64,000 nt of DNA, taken from NCBI GenBank assembly GCA_003550325.1, contig QKWP01000704.1, forward strand, positions 109,742 to 173,741, written 5' to 3'. Every line of letters begins with the position of its first letter. Positions within the stretch are counted from its first letter, which is position 1. This document shows positions 46,479-57,955 of this stretch, piece by piece. The position numbers were made by a program, and so were the translations under genes. The DNA is from Gigaspora rosea (lineage: Eukaryota; Glomeromycota; Glomeromycetes; Diversisporales; Gigasporaceae). Under the pieces are notes generated by a model. It ran no database searches. It was not told where the DNA came from and saw nothing but the letters and a program-made list of their open reading frames with translations.

Positions 46479-47546
46479 ATGCATCAAGAAATTTCACCAC
46501 AAATTGATTTTTCTTCAGTTGAAACGTTTGAAGAATGTGATATAAAACGGCAATCTGTAATCGTAAATCTTTTCAGTGGTAGGAAACCAGTATGCCTACA
46601 TTTTCCAACTACTACTCACACAAAGGTCTTTGATTTGAAACAAAGCATCTTTAATCGTTTGTTGATTGATCCTGAAGAACAACAGTATTACACTTTGGCT
46701 GGAAAATGGTTGAGTGATTCTATTCAAGTTTTTGACTCTGAAGATGTCGAATTTGTTACTTTAAATCTTAAACTTCGTTTGCTCGGTGGTAAAGGTGGTT
46801 TCGGGTCAATGCTCAGGGCACAAGGTGGTAAAATGGCTAGTCAAAAAACTACTAATTTTGAGGCTTGTCGTGACTTAAATGGCAGAAGATTGAGAACTGT
46901 CAATGAGGCAAAAAGGTAGTTATTCATTGAGGTTGTAAATAAGTTAAACCTATTTTTACCTTTTATACAGTATTATGTAGCTAAAAATAAAAATAATAAT
47001 TAATTAGATATTAACTATAACTATAATTGACAACAATTATAGATTAGCTGATCATCTTGAACAAGAACCAGAGAGACAGCGTGTTCGTAAAGAAAAATTA
47101 TTAAGAAAAATTGAAGAAGGAATGGTTGAACAACCAACAAAAAAAATACGCTTTGATGATACTGAATATCTTAAAGATTGCGAAGAAATGAAAGAAAAAA
47201 TACAAGTTGCTGTATCTGAAGGTAATTTTGGATTTTAATAATTAAACTATAACTCATCGAAACTCATCTCTCGAATAACTCATTAAATCTCTTATCTAAT
47301 CTAGCTCTATCGAAAAAGTCAAATTCTAATTCTAGTAGTAGTAGTTCTGCTGCCAGTAATTCAAAGGCACTCTCATTATGGTAATTATTTCAAAAAATTG
47401 TTGTTTTTTCATTATCCATAAATTTTAAAATTGTTATAAATCTTTATTACTTTAGGGATGTCGTTGAAAGCGGATCTGATAGTAGCGAAGATGACGCATC
47501 GGATAGTAGCAAAGATGATGCTTCTGATGCTGATAGTGGTGATTAA
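46479..47546 (+). CDS. SDE2: SDE2, ubiquitin-fold splicing/replication factor
   Basis: The exons 46479-46915, 47043-47221, 47305-47380 and 47456-47546 join to 260 codons, matching fission yeast Sde2 in length. The N-terminal ubiquitin-like fold (about 25-104) ends in LRLLGG, followed directly by [15 protein letters not shown]. Family knowledge says a DUB cleaves after Gly104 so that the Lys105 form enters the spliceosome, where it helps excise selected introns; it also links to PCNA in animals. [19 protein letters not shown] is the conserved Sde2 block. A charged helical middle and an acidic Ser/Asp tail ([12 protein letters not shown]) follow. Two splice junctions fall inside this conserved or acidic sequence and keep the frame. 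Confidence 0.94.
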
Positions 47547-47932
47547 TCCTTTTTAATCCAGATAGACATTTTTTAACCCGGATTTATAATATAGATATTT
47601 ATTCTGTTATTTCGATTTAATCCGGGTTATAAAATTTTATTAGTTTACTGCAAAATTTTGATAATCGAATATACAAAATTGAACATTGTACCACAAATTG
47701 TTTAACGTAGCCTATATAATCAATTCTTTGATTATTTAGTTGTTTCAAGATTAATAAAATAATTGTAAATTTTGGTAAAAATTTTTGGGAAAAATCTTAT
47801 TAATTGTTTATTGTATATGTTAATGGTTGAAAATTTCTCTGTTTTATTTGTCAATACAACAATACTGTATATAGCCCGAAAAATGTCTATTTTTCCATTT
47901 TATTCTGTTCACATAAATGCATAATAAAACTC
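47547..47932. other. 3' flank of SDE2
   Basis: AT-rich with AATAAA-like signals (ATTAATAAAATAATTG at 47750-47765). No further structure before the palindrome. Confidence 0.5.
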
Positions 47933-48029
47933 ATGGGCGGATTTGATTCATATGATGATGGGTTGTTATATTGTACATTAGTAATGTACAATATAACAAC
48001 CCATCATCATATGAATCAAATCCGCCCAT
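47933..48029. repeat. Perfect 97-bp palindrome (48-bp arms, 1-bp loop)
   Basis: ATGGGCGGATTTGATTCATA continues through GATGATGGGTTG to TTGTACATTA; after a single G every base is mirrored. No mismatch is present, so it is recent or selected. Flanks show no clear target duplication. Confidence 0.9.
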
Positions 48030-48849
48030 ACGTGAAACTTGAATATTCCACTTAGATCATTAAGTCTACTACACACACGATACAACAAAGATAATTACCG
48101 TGTTATAACCAAATACAAAATTCGATTAAATAGTAGTGGTAACGCTAAAATTAAAAAGCTCCCAGCGCATGGGCAGGCGCATGACTTGTTCATGATTACA
48201 AATTTACTATTTAATTTCACGCTATTCACGCTAACTTAGGAGTATAAAAAGCATTTATTAATTCAAGTATTTAAAAATAAGCGATTTTAAGTTCATGAAT
48301 CTTTACTGATTAATTTATTTTATTCCTGTATTTGTGTTAATTTAGAATTACTAAGAAAACAGAAACTGTTGTTAAATTCAGAGTAAATACATATTAGATT
48401 TTAATGCAAATTCTATTACGGTATTTTATTTTTTTTTTCTTACAAATAAAAATAAATAATTACAGTATATACAAAAAAAAAAATTAAAATATAAGTCGAT
48501 TAACGACTGCATTTCTTAAGTCCAAATAAAAATAAATAATAAAATACATAAAAGATAATAATGAAACACAATACAATAGAAGTCGATTAACGTACTAAAT
48601 TGCATTTTGAAAACCTTTCAATTCCTAAACAAAATTGAGTTGAATCATAGAATCTTGAGATTTATGCTAAAAACTTGCTATTTTTTGAATTTGATTTTCA
48701 CGAATATAGAGATAACCAAAAAGTTCTTTTTTTTTTTAACGACTGCATTTCTATGATAGTCCAAATAAATATTTTCTAAATCCGTAAGTACAATCTTGGC
48801 GGGTTTTTAAAAACTCTAAATAATCTTCTTTGCAGTTCTAAGTGTACCT

Positions 48850-49553
48850 CTACCATTCGAACATATTTTCTTCGAAGGGATCACTATAATATCTAGAACC
48901 CAGTAAGATATTAAAGCGAGGTCTCCTATCAATTCCCGGATGATCGAAGGGTCCTAAAATTTAAAAAATTATTTAATTAAGAAAATAAAAGAAAAAAAAA
49001 CAAAATTTAAAATTATATATATATACAGTATATATATATTTACCGTTTTCTATCTTTTTTCTGGTAATAGGAGTTTTGCTAGTTTTACTGTAGAACAAAC
49101 TTCAGCTGAATTAAATAAAACCGGCAATAACTTACTACGCGACCATGTAATCGTTCTATTTTTATAAAAAAGAATTTTTTAATTAAACAAAATTAAATAA
49201 AATAAAAATAAATAAATAAATATAAACTAATACTTGCCGTCGCGTCTTTTTATATATATATTGAAAAAATTGGAAATTTTAATAAGATCTTATAATTTTC
49301 TTTTGTCAACCCGAATTATTATGTTCCATAAAACGATGGTAATAGGATTTTTACCAATTTTTTTTTCTATAATTTTTACATTGGATTGCAAAAGGAACAC
49401 GGTACATATGACCGCGTATGTCAACATCATCCTGTTTGTACATATAAAATAATGAGTAACGTGATAGAAAATCGCAAAACCGAGAACATTCAACAAAAAA
49501 GTTGGCCATGATGTGCTTTCAATTTTCGGTCTGTATGTATTCCTATTCACCAT
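48850..49553 (-). CDS. Unrecognised 112-residue membrane protein (hand-built model)
   Basis: The proposed exons are 49553-49380, 49155-49139 (17 nt), 49087-49044 and 48953-48850; all sites are GT..AG and the phases agree, giving 112 codons. Exon 1 has two likely membrane spans (FLLNVLGFAIFYHV, MMLTYAVICTVFLL). The last exon ends GPFDHPGIDRRPRF, ILLGSRYYSDPFEENMFEW and a stop, which looks constrained. I do not recognise the family. The 17-nt micro-exon is the weakest part; without it the frame does not connect. A diverged repeat of GAAAGC..TCRTGGCCAAC lies just upstream (near 49620) and once in exon 1, so the true 5' end may differ. Confidence 0.4.
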
Positions 49554-50129
49554 AAATTCAGAAGCGCTGTAGGCATAGCCGAACACCGAAAACTGTCAAC
49601 AGCCGAAACTGTTGGCCACGAAGAGCTTTCATTCCAGATATTTACATCGATAGTGGTAACGTAATTTCAGAACACAATACACACACATTAACTCAGTGAA
49701 ATAAACTCACCCTGTTACTATACAATTAACACCTTTACTTCTTAAAATTTTCAATAGCAATATCTTCTAACTCTTTCCCCTTATGGTACAACGACTTTCT
49801 TTTTCAAATTATAAAAAATAGATTTACACATTAAAGTTTATTATATTAAATGAACTGGTAGCTTTTAATTTGAAAAAAATGTTGATTATTGGGTAAAAAG
49901 TTTATACTTCGCTTTTACTGTTTAGTCCTTGTATTATATAAAGGAATTAGTAGGGTCCGTAATGGGCTGGGTCGGGCCGGGCCAGGTTTTCATAAACCCG
50001 ACAAAAATATTTTTAAGCCCGACTCGGACCAAAACCCACTTAGACTTCCAGACACGAGCCGGGCCGGGTTATGGCGGGCTTTGAGTGTGGCCCGACCGAC
50101 TGTAGCCCGCATATACCCAAAACCTAAAG

Positions 50130-50345
50130 TTGTCAATTTTAAAAGCATATGGTTAGAGTTAAATAATCATTTTCAAACGATTAGCGTTAAATAATCATTC
50201 TAATAGTTTTTTATGATTAGTATTAAATATTCATTAACAGCTCTTTATAGTTAGCGATACCATTCTAAAAACTCCTTATGGTTATGTTAAATTATCATCC
50301 TACCGGCTCTTTATTGTTGCGTTATAAAATCATTCTAACAAGCTC
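50130..50345. repeat. Degenerate ~45-50-bp tandem repeat, about five copies
   Basis: Units resemble GTTAGCGTTAAATAATCATT followed by CTAATAGCTCTTTATG. The copies are poorly conserved and lie inside the 2.2-kb element. Confidence 0.5.
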
Positions 50346-50556
50346 TTTTGGATAAGCATTTAGTGTTTGGATTAGGGTGGCTCATGATTCGTGAGACATT
50401 TGATCAAACATTAGACTTTTATCAACAAAAGGCGATGTTTATTTAATTGATAATGAGCTTCTAAATATATATTTTCAAAATTCTTCGTATCGAGGTTTAA
50501 TAGAGTATCTGATATATAAGAATTGAAAAGCACATGTATATAATAGGGTTTAGTTA

Positions 50557-50678
50557 CAGCTGATTTGAAAATTAGTGGGACACTTGAAAAATTTTGAAAC
50601 CTTTCGGTTTCGTCTTAAGCGAAAGGTTTCAAAAACGAGAAAATTTTTAAAGTGTCCCACTAATTTTCAAATCAGCTG
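50557..50678. mobile_element. 122-bp near-perfect hairpin MITE with TA flanks
   Basis: CAGCTGATTTGAAAATTAGT with GGGACACTT begins the element and is mirrored at its end. TA lies on both sides (50555-50556, 50679-50680), as for Tc1/mariner elements. The loop is only ~13 bp (GTTTCGTCTTAAG). Confidence 0.75.
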
Positions 50679-51004
50679 TAATGGCAGAGATTGCCGTTTT
50701 TATAACTTATGAATAAAAAAGTGTATATGTGGGGGTGTCAATAGAAATCAGGCAAATCAAAAATTTTCAAAATTGAGATTTTTACACTTAACTAATCTAA
50801 AAACTAGTAAAGAATATTTTTAACTTTTGATTAATTAAGATATTTGCGTTAAACAATTTGGTCGGAAATTGTTAAATAGATCATCCGATCGGAAATAACC
50901 AATCAATTGGAACGTTTATGTTACACGATGCTTTCCGATCAAGGCTGATTAAGGCTGAGTGGATTCGGATTGTCGTAATTCAAACCTAATACATAAGGCT
51001 CCAT

Positions 51005-51765
51005 CTGGGACCCATAAAATTTTAGTTTTAAAATTTCAAAATTTTTTCTGATAATAACAAAAAATTTAGGTAAAATTTACTTTAAATTTAATAAATTTTA
51101 GATAAAGTTTTTGATAAATTTTGATTTAAATTTAATTTTAGATAAATTTTGATTAAATTTGATAAATTTTGATAAATTTTGATTTAATTTAGAAATTTTA
51201 ATTAATTTTAGATAAATTTTGATTAAATTTGATAAATTTTGATAAATTTTGATTTAATTTAGAAAATTTCATAAGTTCATTATTTTGAAGAATGTATTAT
51301 AAGAACAAAGCTTGTAATTTGATTTAATGCAATATAAAAACGATTAGAAATCAAATCACACTAGTCACATCTCTAGATCACGGTATCAATATTCAATACA
51401 AACTAATCAGGTGCTGTATGTCTTAGAAATTATTTAAATAAGTTTGTTTTATTTAAAAAAACTTGTATCACTATATGGATAGTCAAATCAAAAATCTTTT
51501 GCACTATGGTAGTTTGCTGCTAGTGCGGGCCAGAATTGTGAAATTCCGAAATATTCCGAAATTCCAAAATATTCCAAATGCGCAGTCTCATTTCTACATA
51601 TCACAAGCTATAATGTAATGTGAAAATTTTTAGAAAATTTTAGTTAAATTTGATAATTTTAGGCATAAATTCTCTAAAATTTAAAAATTTTAGTAAATTT
51701 TAGTTGATACTTGAAATTTTAGATTTTTTGTGAAAAATTTATATCTAAAATTTTACGGGTCCCAG
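51005..51765. mobile_element. 761-bp TIR element with perfect 8-bp target duplication
   Basis: CTGGGACCCATAAAATTTTA and the complement of TAAAATTTTACGGGTCCCAG are the ends. GGCTCCAT is duplicated at 50997-51004 and 51766-51773. The left half holds tandem GATAAATTTTGATTAAATTT units (51100-51260). An 8-bp duplication fits hAT-type movement. Confidence 0.8.
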
Positions 51766-52199
51766 GGCTCCATCCCTATGAAAAGCCGCCTAGTTGTTTA
51801 AGTTAGTCTATTGCTCATGTCTGATTCAATATGTAATGATATATTAAATCTGAAAGCGATACGAAGTCTGTGAAAATACATTATTAGGTTTAATTTCTAA
51901 TGCTTTGCTAAATCTGCAAGTTATCATTACTATAATTTTAAAGATGAAATATTTTTTGTAATATCAACTATATATAACTTACAACTAGATTATTTGGTCA
52001 CGTGATATCCGTAATCGATTGGAAAAATTTTATCAACTCGGAACATTAGTTAACGCTTTTTTATAAAGCCCGACCCGGGCCCGGTCCGATATAATTACGG
52101 GCCTAAAAATACAGGCCTGATCCGGAACTTTAGCAAATCGGGCGGGCTCGGGCCCGGGTAGCCCGGCCCGATTACGGACCCGGAGTTAATTTCTTTTAC

Positions 52200-52850
52200 T
52201 AAGTCATCTGGGTTGAGCTTCTAACTCTTTCAATCTATACACATTCAATCTCCGTCTCGCCTTTTTGAATAACAAGACTAAACAAAAAATACAACCAAAA
52301 TAATGCTTAAATCATTTCTTACTTTTTTTTTTCTTGCATTGCATACTTCGTTAAAACAGGTTCAAGCATGAATAAATTGTTAGAAAAAGTTGTAACTTAA
52401 GTCTATAAAAAAAAAAAAATGTATGCGCATGACAAATATACATGAATACACTTTTTTTTTTTGTTTCAAGATGCGAGTATCAGACCATGGAATTTAATCA
52501 AGATGCAAACATAAGTACTATTTATTTTCCCACAGTTGCAGGAATAAATACAGTGTATAGTACTTATGCAGTGTATGATAACTATTGTATAATTAAAGAT
52601 AATATCGACTTAAAATTCTAAATTCTGAAGTTGTCGATTTGGGTCGAATCATTAGCATCCCTAAGTTAAACAGCTAAGTTTAAGTTGTTTGTGTTGAGCT
52701 TTTTTAAGTCGATTCCAATAATCACATGATATTTGAATAGATATAGATATTTACTTACTGTAAATGTGAAATTTTATGAGCATATACTGTAACTACATAT
52801 ATTAAATTGTATTAAACCAATTATATTTCTCTCATCATGATTCTTTACTT
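52200..52850. other. AT-rich stretch without recognised genes
   Basis: No coding frame. GTCGATTTGGGTCG and AAGTCGATTCC (52634-52706) resemble the CGACT-rich ends of elements at 53.1 and 54.3 kb and may be a worn fragment. Confidence 0.4.
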
Positions 52851-52861
52851 GAGTCTAAGTC

Positions 52862-52983
52862 AGGGCATAAAATGCTTATTCATTTCCCGGTCACTCAAAA
52901 ACTTGATTCAAATATTAATGTATCCAAAAGACACTTGAAACAATAGGTTGCATGGCCGGAAATGAATAGGTATTTTATGCCTT
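52862..52983. mobile_element. 122-bp TIR element with 10-bp target duplication
   Basis: AGGGCATAAAATGCTTATTC with ATTTCCCGG pairs with the complement of CCGGAAATGAATAGGTATTT and TATGCCTT. The flanks are AGTCTAAGTC (52852-52861) and GGTCTAAGTC (52984-52993), nine of ten identical. Confidence 0.75.
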
Positions 52984-52999
52984 GGTCTAAGTCTGATAC

Positions 53000-54224
53000 A
53001 TACTAAACTTCTGGGGTTGAATCGGTTTGGATTGTCATTTTTTAGGGGTCCGACTCGACTCCAAAAGTCAAATCTTTATAAAAGTTCGGTTCCAAGTCAG
53101 ACTTTGGAACTTAGGGATGTTGAATAGCTCGGTTTAGTCGGTTTTCGAGTCAGTTAGAGTCGAATCGTATAAAGTTGACTCTAAAGTCGACTTCAGTGAT
53201 ATTTACCAAATTGCAAATATGCAACGATTAGTTATTATCTATAAATATAGTAATAATATCGATATGATAAGATCTATCTGTTCTTTGGGGCTTTGGTGTC
53301 TTTTTGAGCTGAGCCATTTTTAGGACCTAATACTTGCACCAGGCCAAGTACTTGTACCACCAACAATAGATGTCGTAAATCATATGTTCATATCTGATAT
53401 GTCTGATGCGGTGTTGCATATAATAATATGGATTATACCAAGAAAGACGTTGCGCGTAGACCAAAAAAAGGGTATACATACATGTATAACCAATTTTTTT
53501 TAGAAATTTTATATATGGTTAAAGATTTTTGGTTCGATATCAACAATATCACGTGAATGTGTTTGTCTGTTCGCTTCCGTGATGCTGATTGGTTGAATAC
53601 GCGATAATCAATATTTTATGGGTATACAGTAGATATTTATTTGTTTTTTAAGTTACATTAGATTTCTTTGTCTTTTTTTTTTACATCTTTTTGACGTCTA
53701 ACGACATTGACTTTTGGGTCTTGAAGGGATAGTATCCAACAGAGAACCTTATTATATATTCATATAATAAAGTTTTCTACCGGGTAGGATCTCTTTATAT
53801 TATTTACTAAACTTTTTCTCTTTTTACCTGAAGCCAATCTCACCATTATTTTTAACCGAGAAATACTGATAGTATATATTTTATTAGTATTTTATTGTTT
53901 TGAAATTCGAGTTTGAAAAATAAATTAAAAATGAATCAAATTATATTTTTTTATGATTCCATTGATGCTTGCCTTATAGTATGGCGGAATCTTTGTCCAT
54001 AAGGATTAGAAAGCATCAGACATATCTTTGAGTCTATAGTATTCAAATATTTGCAAAGCCAGGCTTTTCTCCTACTTAAAGTCTACCAATTCTGGTTATG
54101 TTTCTTCTCTTTGTAGTAAAAAGTTTTGCAAAGAATGGAAATTATTTATGAGAAGGTGGCCTATTTTTCTCATAATACACTTTAGCCCTCTTCTTGCTTT
54201 TTTCCTATGTGGTTTACGCTTATC
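53000..54224. other. Intergenic, mostly unannotatable
   Basis: 53030-53190 is a GACTCGACTCC/AGAGTCGAATCG-rich patch, probably an element remnant. A plus-strand frame near 53960-54110 (YDSIDACLIVWRNLCP, then GLESIRHIFESIVFKYLQ) reads like protein but has stops. No family recognised. Confidence 0.35.
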
Positions 54225-55015
54225 GTATACAGTCACGGCGAAGGGGGTTCTTGGTAGGGATATTAGTCGATTTGACCTTAGTCGACTTAGTCGACTGAGT
54301 CGGTCGAATTTTCAAAAAGCTGGCTTAGTTGACTATACTCAAAATGGCCAAATAGATTAGATTATTCACGATCTAATCCTCGAATTTCGTGCAATAAGCA
54401 TTCATTTAATATTATGTAACAGGATATTCGCTTTTAACTGAACATTCATTTATATTTATTTTTAGCCGTGTATATTCACGGATCCAGTACATATGTAACG
54501 ATAAAATATATATACACTAAATAATATTTAACCGGCTAAACCGATTTTTATAAAATCGGCTTAGTCAGTCGATAATTTAGACCCGACTAATATTCCTAGT
54601 TCTTGGTCTCTTACACCTAAATGAGACACGAGTGTGGGTACGACATCCTTCTTAAGTTTCGTATTGTTCTATGCCTTGTTCCTCAAATTCCTCAAGGGGC
54701 ATAGTTCCTTTCTTTTTTTTTATTTTTGAGGATTTTTTTAGGACTCTTAAATGGGTTGGTTTCTTAGTCTTAAGACTTTGTTATCGCTGGTTCGATTCCA
54801 GCAAGAGTCAATTTATTTGGATTCTTAATCTTATGATCTTGATGTCATTTGTTCGATTCGTAAATTAGAAAAAATTTTTTTTTGCATTAATTACTTTGTT
54901 ATTTTTTGAGCATAGAGAAAAAAAAAACTCAAAAACTCCATATTGCTAACACTTTTTTGTTTTATTAAAAAAAATTTAGAATTTCAAGAAATTCTTTCTC
55001 GAAAACAGTTCAAGA
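54225..55015 (+). repeat. tRNA-like dispersed repeat, copy 3 (best preserved)
   Basis: It shares the same order of blocks as 35130-35515 after removal of the 344-bp insertion at 54255-54598. The tRNA-like module is 54742-54809 (68 nt): GACTCTT/AAGAGTC form a perfect acceptor stem, GCTGGTTCGATTCCAGC a perfect T-arm, and CTTAAGA reads as an anticodon loop with TAA (Leu). The anticodon stem is poor, so this is not a working tRNA gene. The pattern is that of a SINE-like repeat. Confidence 0.6.
54255..54598. mobile_element. 344-bp TIR element with perfect 8-bp target duplication
   Basis: TAGGGATATTAGTCGA and the complement of CGACTAATATTCCTA are the ends. GTTCTTGG is duplicated at 54247-54254 and 54599-54606. 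The related repeat at 35.15 kb shows the unfilled site (GGGCTTTTGTCTTTTA). CGACTTAGTCGACTGAGTCG-type palindromes lie near the left end. Confidence 0.75.
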
Positions 55016-55186
55016 GATCTATTATCTACCGCAAGTAGTATTGTTAATATGTGATTAACCAACTAAAAAACTATTAAGAATAGTTGATTTAGTTAAATAG
55101 TTACATGATTGGTTTTTATATTTTCAGTGGTTTACAAATGTTTGTTTTTACTTCTTGCTGGTATTATTAGCTTCGTCTATGTCAAT

Positions 55187-55416
55187 CAGTGTTGACCGAT
55201 GACTATGCCATACCCTATATGACCTTGGTCATATAATCATATGACTTTTTGGTCATAGTCATCTGGTCATATCAAATACTAATGAAAAAACTCTTTACTA
55301 TGATTCTTACTATATTAAAAAAGGTCATAAGTCATATCAATCTTCGTTATGACCAAATGACCTATGACAGGTCATAAAGGTCATATAGGTCATTTAAGGT
55401 CATAGGCACAACACTG
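55187..55416. mobile_element. 230-bp foldback full of GGTCATA motifs
   Basis: CAGTGTTGACCGATGACTATG at the left is mirrored by CATAGGCACAACACTG at the right. GGTCATA or its complement occurs more than ten times inside, in both orientations, so many alternative stems can form. Confidence 0.6.
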
Positions 55417-55814
55417 CGTCACAGCATATGTAGCATGCATACTTACAAGTATATCTTAAAGTCGTAGTCGTACTACGTTTTACTTTTATCTTAAAAAAAC
55501 CTTAATCGTCAAACTGACTCAGAATTGATGCGTCGGCCGACATAATCACGATATATTTCTATAAAAGTATAATTAATTATTAATACGTGTCAGGTATATT
55601 GCCGTATTTATAATGAATTACGGCAAAAAAAAAATGCCGTAACTCATTATAATTACGATAATTGCGGCATGCCTGTGTGAGTGATGTAAATCGCATGAAC
55701 TGAAATTTTTTTAGATAATGCATACAAATAATTTTGGTACCTTTAATAAGCTGATTAAGAATGGTACCAAGTAGGGTTGGGGACACAGGTAAAAAAATCG
55801 GCATGCCCTTATGA

Positions 55815-55905
55815 ATAAATCACATGATGAAAAATTAACCAATCAAAATCGTTTATAATTATAACTTAAAAAACCCATAACCGATGAGTTTTTCACATGA
55901 TTTAC
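55815..55905. mobile_element. ~90-bp foldback with AAATCACATGATG ends
   Basis: AAATCACATGATGAAAAATT pairs with the complement of GAGTTTTTCACATGATTT. ACCAATCAAAATCG lies inside the left arm. Confidence 0.5.
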
Positions 55906-55955
55906 CATACAGACGTTTATTGAAGATCTACCGTTACCGTTAAATAGGGCCCCGG

Positions 55956-56035
55956 TTGGCCCAAACTTTTTTTTAATTCTGGCCAAAATAAAATTAAATA
56001 TTAATTTGACCAGAATTTAGAAAGGTTTGGGCCAA
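55956..56035. repeat. 80-bp hairpin
   Basis: TTGGCCCAAACTTT and AATTCTGGCCAA are mirrored by TTGACCAGAATT and AAAGGTTTGGGCCAA. Confidence 0.65.
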
Positions 56036-56282
56036 AAATAGTCAAATTTAATAAAAACATGTCCCGGTTTAAGTAATTGTACCTCTGTTAGTATTATCCG
56101 GGGACCTCGTTTAAAATACAAAAGATTCAACAGAAAAAAAATACATATATATATATTGTAAAATTCTACTAAACACTTATTTTAATTTGAAACACTGTGA
56201 TCAATAATAACTTGTCTATATAACACACATTTTTTATATTTCATATTCGAGTATTTTTTGTATTTATAAGGCATAGAAATAT

Positions 56283-56377
56283 GAACCGTTATTCATCAGA
56301 CACAAATTTAATAGTAAATCCATTAGATATCTATTGGATTTATTTTTAAAATTTAATTTCTGATGGATAACGGTTTA
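56283..56377. repeat. 95-bp hairpin
   Basis: TGAACCGTTATTCATCAGA and AATTTAATAGTAAATCCA are mirrored by TGGATTTATTTTTAAAATTT and TCTGATGGATAACGGTTTACA, around a GATATC centre. Confidence 0.65.
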
Positions 56378-56831
56378 CATCTAATAGAGCAAAAGGAATT
56401 TATAAAGGTCTTTAGTTCAAATGGGTAAAAAAGAGCTTTAAATATTTGGATGATCTCATAAATTTAGTTAATTGTCAAGTATGGTATATAGATATAAGAG
56501 TTATACGAGTGCATAAAATAAATACATTATAAAGTAAAAAATGCTATTGTAAAGTATTTGATTTTTGGCCAATAGGATCGACCGATTGAGTCATGTGATT
56601 TGGCATGCCTTTTGCTTTTTGGCATGCCTAGAAGATTATCATTAGATCACGAGAAATAACGAAGAATAGAAAAATTTGGTCAGTTTGAAAATCAATGTCA
56701 ATTTTGGCCTACATTAGTGATCATGTAATTCGGACTGTAATTCGGTATCACCATCAAATTTTGAAAATAAATTGATTTTCTTCAGAATAAAAAGTTTCCT
56801 CCTCCGATTACCTGGTTTGGTCGTTTTCAAA

Positions 56832-57703
<872 letters not shown>

Positions 57704-57955
57704 TATACCAAATCAAAATATTTTTATAAATGTTATTTTGACGGCTAATACATTATTTTCAACAAATAACATTTTCGCTTGCAATTATACCAAAATTTAT
57801 TGTAAGATTTTTTTAATGAAAATTCAAGTCAAGTATTACAATTAGAATTTCAGAAGATAATACCAATTATTATTATTTATGGCTTAATTTTGATTAATAT
57901 TCGTAAGAGAATTAAGTACAGATTAAGTACAAACTAAGTATAAATTCTAAACTTT

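Larger units (their letters stand above)
49953..52181. mobile_element. 2.2-kb TIR element with GC-rich ends
   Basis: GGGTCCGTAATGGGCTGGGT on the left matches the complement of CCCGGCCCGATTACGGACCC on the right. Both ends extend ~200 bp as GGGCCCGGG-type sequence, while the interior is AT-rich. The flanks GGAATTAGTA and GGAGTTAATT may be a worn duplication. Inside are a tandem repeat, a mariner-type MITE and an 8-bp-duplication element. No transposase. Confidence 0.6.

Noticed and set aside
54742-54809. A functional tRNA-Leu gene
   Set aside because: Acceptor and T-arm pair well, but the anticodon stem does not and the D-arm is unclear; related degraded copies point to a SINE-like repeat.
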